This document shows, piece after piece, positions 21,590 through 64,000 of a DNA stretch of 64,000 nt. The translations under genes and the position numbers were made by a program. The DNA lies in assembly GCA_026122225.1 (NCBI GenBank), contig JANEZZ010001953.1, positions 124,001-188,000 on the forward strand. Reading direction: 5' to 3'. Under the pieces are notes generated by a model. That model had not been told where the DNA came from and made no database searches. It saw only the letters and a list, made by a program, of their open reading frames with translations. This stretch comes from Heloderma charlesbogerti (lineage: Eukaryota; Chordata; Lepidosauria; Squamata; Helodermatidae). Position 1 is the first letter of the stretch; each line of letters begins with the position of its first letter.

Positions 21590-22469
21590 ATCTAAATAAA
21601 AAGATTTTATTAAATCAGACTTGAAAGAAGTCACAGTAATTAAATGCACCTAACAATTGTTCCAAGTGCATACTGTACATCACCAACCCAAAAGGATTGA
21701 TCTTGCAATTTTATAAATAAAAATTAACATATTTACAGTGAGAAAAGGTGTTATTAAGCAATAACATCCTATCAAAGAAATGCGTAAGACTGGATTACTA
21801 CAACCTTTGAAGATCATATTAGAGACTACATTCCAGGAACTACAAAAAATTGAATAAATGCTTCATTTGTTACTGTGGCAATTCAGGCCTGTATCCAACC
21901 ATTTTTTGAATTGCCAAATCTTCTTCCATCTTCATCTAACAGTTTTCAATAACCCCGTACTGTGTAGAAACATATCACAATTTGCTCTAAAAGTGGCTAA
22001 TGACAGTATTCTTATTGTGCAAGTTATCCTCCAGGGACAAAATAAAGAGAGGTTTTTTTATTTTAGCTTCCTTTTAAGATCATCTTCATATGTTAAATTA
22101 ATGTACTCAGGACCTATATATCAGGGTTAGAGACTGGGTCTATAAAAATACAGATTTTAATTCTATTTACATAATAGGCATCCTTTCAAATTTCCCAGAA
22201 AATATTTACAAGATTCAAACACAAAAACGTTTGAGAACTAAAATAGGCCAAGTTATGATGTGAAAGTCATTCGCTTCAAAAGGACAGAAAATAATTACAC
22301 CCTTAGCTTCATCCAATGATAATTTTGTGCATGAATCTCACATGAGAAAATGAAGCTCAGAATATTACTATTCCAGAGATGTTGCTTGATGTTAAGATTT
22401 TCCTGCTGAATGGCCACTCTTAAGTCCTGTTAGTGTGCTCATAATAGTTGTGCCAAATTATTTCCTGAG
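21590..22469 (-). other. EIF2AK3: EIF2AK3 3' UTR (predicted extent)
   Basis: The sequence from the stop codon (22472-22470) down to an AATAAA at 21611-21606 is AT-rich and free of recognised repeats. About 0.86 kb is a plausible length for this 3' UTR. The boundary is inferred from the signal. Confidence 0.5.
21606..21611 (-). terminator. EIF2AK3: Candidate poly(A) signal of EIF2AK3 (AATAAA)
   Basis: AATAAA on the minus strand, 859 bp after the stop codon. Other minus-strand AATAAA-like hexamers lie upstream in the AT-rich UTR, so earlier cleavage sites are possible. Confidence 0.4.
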
Positions 22470-60038
<37,569 letters not shown>

Positions 60039-60639
60039 CTGCATAATATATCAAATATATTTATCTTAGAATTGATTAGTTTACTCCTCTAAGCAACACA
60101 GAGGTATTTCAGAAACCTTTAGTTTTCCCAAAGGACAAAACTGGCACTTTAGATGTTTTAAAAATCACTGCAAAAATGAACTAGTTAAAATGTGTACTAT
60201 TTTATACTCTCAGGAACAGAGAGGAAGATATTACAGATATATAAGCAGAGACTGCTAGAGCAATGCAAAAGATGCATTGTCTTAAGTGGTGGCATTAGTA
60301 CATCTACCTAGCTAAGAATCTGAAAACACATACTATATATTAAACTATGCAAGGAAAACATCATTTACATCCCCTTTCAACTATTCAGCATTCTTGCAAC
60401 ATGTATTTTTTACACAACATAAATTTTAGGAGAATAACATTTGAGAGACTTCAGGATATTCTGTATCCCCTAATTGTCAATCTCCCAAACTGCTTTTCTC
60501 CAACTTATTACATTGTAAGCCTTTTGGCCAGCGTCTAATTTTTGTCTTTCCTACAGCAAACTGTTGACTTAGGTGAATATGTAACTGTAGTAGTAAGAAC
60601 ACACACCTTTCAAAGTAATCAGCAGTAGTAGTAATAATT

Positions 60640-62060
60640 TCTTATGGTCAATTGACCAGCAAAATAGATTTACAACATTATACAAAGTCCATAGAAAATA
60701 ACCATTATTAAACCGAGGAAGAGCACATAGCACAAGTTATGCATAATAAAACCTCAAATTAAGGCCTGGCGTATTTTAATTGCTACTGCACAGAATTTGG
60801 CAACATTAAGAGTGATATGTGCTTTTACATCAGAAAGAAGTAAATAAATATATAAGTGTCTGGACGTCCTGGTGATTTAACTAAAAATGGTTCAATAATA
60901 CTTTTACGTGCATCCCAATAAAAAGAACAATATAGGAGAACATGAGACCTGTTTCGATCTCCCCTGATCCACATGAGCACTTGTGTTCATGATAAAGAAC
61001 TTTTCTATATCTGCATTCAAGGACAGCTGAGGGAAGTGAGTTACCTTGTGCTAATGTGAACGCTCTATGATATCTTTGAACTGGGAGTGTAATAAGATAT
61101 TTTGCTGGCTTAGAAGGCCAGAGCATTCTGTCATAAAGGCTGGGATTGGGGATTGATCCTAAATCGTGTTGATGGTATATGTTGGTGAGACGTTGTCTAA
61201 GTAGCTCCCTACTTAGTATCCCATCGGGATGGAGGTGTCAGGGTGAAAGCCGTAGGACAGTAGCTTTTGATTATAGTTTACTGGACCATGTGGATTGAAA
61301 ACTATCATAACGAATTAGTGGGGCTAGGCCACAGGAAAAAAATAAACTTCAGCCAGATGTTAAAAATTGCGAGCCAGGTCCTGGTTTCAACCTTTTGAAG
61401 CCCAGCCTCCAAGCGCAAAATTGCATTGGAAAGGCACCGTGGTGCGTGGAGGATGGCCCTCAAAAATGTGAACTACTTTGAGGGTGGAAAAAGTGGAGTA
61501 TGGTCCAATTTGTACACCATACAAAAGTTGGGTTATCACTTTGGCCTTAAAAAGCTTTATTGCCACCGGAACGTAGTGGTTGCCTCTAATGCAATTTTTT
61601 TAAAATATAGCATGAGCACTCCTAGGGTTGACTGGCTGACAAAGTCTGCATGTGCCTTCTGTCCTCTGTTGGCTTGGAAGACAACTCCTAGATATTTAAA
61701 GAACTTTACCTGCTCTATTTTGTGATTGTTGATAGATCACTTGTATAGCTTTGGTCTTTTGGCAAACATCATTACTTTTGTTTTTTGATAATTAATGTGA
61801 AGATGTTCATTATAGCAATGTTGTGCCAAAGTCTGTGATGCTCTTCAGGCCAACAGGTGACTGTGAGAGAATTACTACATCATCTGCATATAATAACACA
61901 GTTATGTGCCTGTTAGTAAACTTAGGTGGATGAAAATCAGGATGGTTAAGGACTCTAACTAGTGAATCAATATAAAAATTAAATAACAGGGGGGCTAATA
62001 TGCAGCCTTGCTAAGTAATCAGTAAAAAATCAACTTCAGCAGTAGGAGTTGGTAACATCA
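60640..62060 (-). mobile_element. LINE fragment (CR1/L2-group RT), minus strand
   Basis: On the minus strand the RT catalytic box LLYADDVVILSQ is at about 61896-61861. It is followed by NNHKIEQVKFFKYLGVVFQA (61732-61673) and the C-terminal region LPVQRYHRAFTLAQGNSLPS AVLECRYRK (about 61083-60997) with a CSCGSGEIET motif. This C-terminal 'CPCG-GEVET' cap is typical of one reptile LINE group. Frame breaks are present. Sense-oriented in the upstream EIF2AK3 intron. Confidence 0.75.
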
Positions 62061-62115
62061 CCCACCAACATGGGCCATGCTGCTAAAACAGGATGCGTCC
62101 ACATGGCAATAGCTA

Positions 62116-62361
62116 GTGTTATGCATTCCTCATTTTTTAAGACGCATGCAGCGACCATCATATTACAAAAGTCAAATTTATGATCAGCAAGGAAGATTTT
62201 ACTGGAGATACTTAATAAATCAACCTACTGATACACATGATTTATTATTCTTTCTACAGCACGGTTTAAGTGTCAAGGACATAATTCATTCTCGCTATTG
62301 TCCTCTAAATGCATCCAATGAATGGAAAGCTGAGCAGGAATTTAAAGCATTCCGGAAATAA
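62116..62361 (+). other. Unidentified 81-codon ORF followed by AATAAA
   Basis: Encodes RRMQRPSYYKSQIYDQQGRF YWRYLINQPTDTHDLLFFLQ and HGLSVKDIIHSRYCPLNASN, ending EFKAFRK. An AATAAA follows 6 bp after the stop codon (62368-62373). A TTCTTTCTACAG sits inside it (62247-62258). Composition looks more protein-like than chance frames nearby. It could be a processed pseudogene tail, a terminal exon or a repeat fragment. I do not recognise it. Confidence 0.35.
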
Positions 62362-62647
62362 ATTTAATAAAGTAGAACAAAAAGATTCTTTAAAATACCT
62401 TGTTATTGATAACCCTTATGCCAACAGCTTAAAATGGTATAGAACTCCTCTTAAAAGAGCAAATATACCAGGGTATTGATATGTCTGAAAATGAGCAAAA
62501 CAGATTTCCTACAAGTAAGTATGTTTAGTCTTCCCTTCAGCATAAGCATTAAAAAAGTAAAACTAAAATGCAGTTTCCCACACCCAGATAAGCATACATT
62601 AAGCCCCACTCAGCAGTTCATTAGTAGAATATCTATATACAAATACA

Positions 62648-62748
62648 TACACTAAGGCTGCAATCCTATACCCACTCTCCTGGAAGTATGCCCCATTTAA
62701 ATCAATGGGATTTACTCTGTATAGACATCTGTAGGATTGCTCTGTAAG
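62648..62748. repeat. Palindromic 'gcaatcctat' repeat
   Basis: GGCTGCAATCCTATACCCAC at the left and CATCTGTAGGATTGCTCTGT at the right form inverted arms around CCCATTTAAATCAATGGGATTTAC. It is a common sauropsid repeat; decayed relatives may lie at 5835-5945 and 16110-16200. Confidence 0.6.
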
Positions 62749-63313
62749 AATACTAGTAAGTAGACACTTTAGGATCAGAATCTCTATTCTACATAATGAA
62801 AGGCAGAATTTATGTTGGGAATAAAGGGCAGGTAAGGTTTGAGGATAACAAATCCTCAGACGCAAAACTGGCCTTGAATAACACAAAGTTCCTGCTCAAC
62901 AGCCTCTGATTTCGAGAACTCTGTGTGAAGAATTATTGCAACCAGGAATGGTGTTTCAAGGAAAATTTTCTGGCTCAGACTGTCTCCAAAGAAATGCTGT
63001 CAAGACCAGATTGAGGCTACATGACTAAAAGCGCAGGGATCAAGGAGATAGCTCAAAGCAACTCCCTGAGGAGATGAGAAGAAATGAGGTGACTCCACTA
63101 TGCTGCTAATAAAATGCTGACACCTGTCTTCTCAAGGTGTCAGGATGCAGACCAGCTCTGAGGACTGACTTCTGAGTGATTACACCATGACAGATTACAA
63201 CCCACCCTGAGATAACAACTGATGCTTAGGAGGAACTAGCTTTCAACCTCCAAGCAGATGGAATGTTTGAGGATGATTTTGGAAGAGCAGTTTGGATGGA
63301 AAGCGTAAAGATA

Positions 63314-63880
63314 TCAGGGGATCAGGGGTGCTTGAGTTACTAGGCACAACCAAAATTCTGTCAGTTCCCTGATCCTCTTAATTATTCTGGGGATCAATGG
63401 AAGGGAAAGGAAAGGATAAAGAGACCAATTTACCTGCAATGCATCACATTCACTAAGGTGGCCTTTGCCACTTGTAGTTTGCTTGTAAAATTCACTAAAG
63501 CAGCTGGAAATCTGGATATTTGCTGAAAAGCATTCTGGCTTGGGACCCATTTGGACTGGCCTACTGATGCTTGGTTGAGCCAGTTGGCTTGGATGCTCAA
63601 CTCCCCTTTTAGATGTTTCATTATTAAGGTGAAACATGACCCTGCCCAATAGAGGAGAGGTTGTCTTCATGAGTACTTGGTGACAGCAAGTCTCTCCATG
63701 TCTATTCAGATTGGCCTTATGTTGTTGGTGCCAACTAGAACATCTCTTCCTTCTAGCTTTGAGGTGAAAGCCTTGAGGATGGTGTTTATAACTCAGAGCT
63801 TCAAGAAGTGTATGCTGAAAAAAGGTATCAGGTGGGTCCAAGTCCCCTGAACAATGGCCTCCTTGTAGGAAGCCTACTAA
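63314..63880 (-). other. Unidentified minus-strand ORF (about 190 codons)
   Basis: Open for most of 63895-63314, the strand of EIF2AK3. It includes HPQGFHLKARRKRCSSWHQQ, KTTSPLLGRVMFHLNNETSK and FSANIQISSCFSEFYKQTTS. A donor-like CATTGCAG/GTAAAT occurs at about 63433. I recognise no domain and it does not match PERK. It could be part of a retroelement, an lncRNA exon or chance. Confidence 0.3.
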
Positions 63881-63882
63881 TG

Positions 63883-64000
63883 CAAACATCCCCAATCTGG
63901 TGCCCTCCAGATATTTTAGACTTCAATTCCCATCAGCCCCAGCCAACATCATCAGGAATGTTGGGAAATACAATCCAAATCATCTGGAGAGTACCAGGTT
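63883..64000. repeat. Palindromic MITE-like repeat at window edge
   Basis: CAAACATCCCCAATCTGGTG CCCTCCAG ... CATCTGGAGAGTACCAGGTT. Same family as 28027-28141; the last bases are probably cut by the window end. Confidence 0.7.

Noticed and set aside
60039..64000. Further upstream EIF2AK3 exons
   Set aside because: Searched by eye on the minus strand for lumenal-domain segments preceding GMFRGQ; none found. They are probably beyond the window.

Overview
This window looks like nuclear DNA from a squamate reptile (lizard or snake). It is vertebrate-style sequence: split genes with GT-AG introns, and a dense layer of interspersed repeats. Squamate origin is inferred from a near full-length BovB (RTE) LINE and three shorter BovB pieces, alongside CR1, CR1/L3-like, L2 and L1 LINEs, a Penelope-like element, hAT-type non-autonomous DNA transposons and tRNA-derived SINEs. 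BovB is common in squamates and rare in most other amniotes. The species cannot be determined from the sequence.

Two host genes can be supported. (1) EIF2AK3 (PERK), minus strand, 60038 down to about 21600: eleven in-phase coding exons (60038-59901, 55600-55478, 54920-54700, 53835-53723, 47697-47575, 46268-46119, 34370-33596, 29206-29039, 27208-27107, 25838-25776, 22634-22470) encode the last 712 residues: distal lumenal domain, transmembrane segment and complete split kinase domain. The 5' exons lie beyond the right edge. (2) A three-exon aminergic class A GPCR, plus strand, 15346-18389, 375 residues. It most resembles 5-HT4/H2-type receptors and may be an under-described non-mammalian paralogue. 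It is tail-to-tail with EIF2AK3, about 3 kb from its 3' end.

Layout. 1-15.2 kb: intergenic and repeat-rich (CR1 3' end, a retroviral env transmembrane fragment, BovB pieces, hAT elements, an SGNH-hydrolase-like relic, an L1 tail, a CR1/L3-like LINE). 15.3-18.5 kb: the GPCR. 18.5-21.6 kb: LTR-like and LINE scraps plus an 883-bp hAT-type element built around a hairpin of about 410 bp. 21.6-60.0 kb: EIF2AK3, whose introns are largely LINE insertions, most of them antisense to the gene. 60.0-64 kb: upstream EIF2AK3 intron with a minus-strand LINE, palindromic MITE-like repeats and two unexplained ORFs.

The two genes have no evident shared pathway. PERK is the ER-stress eIF2alpha kinase; the other is a predicted biogenic-amine receptor. 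I saw no rRNA, functional tRNA, CRISPR array or bacterial-type operon.
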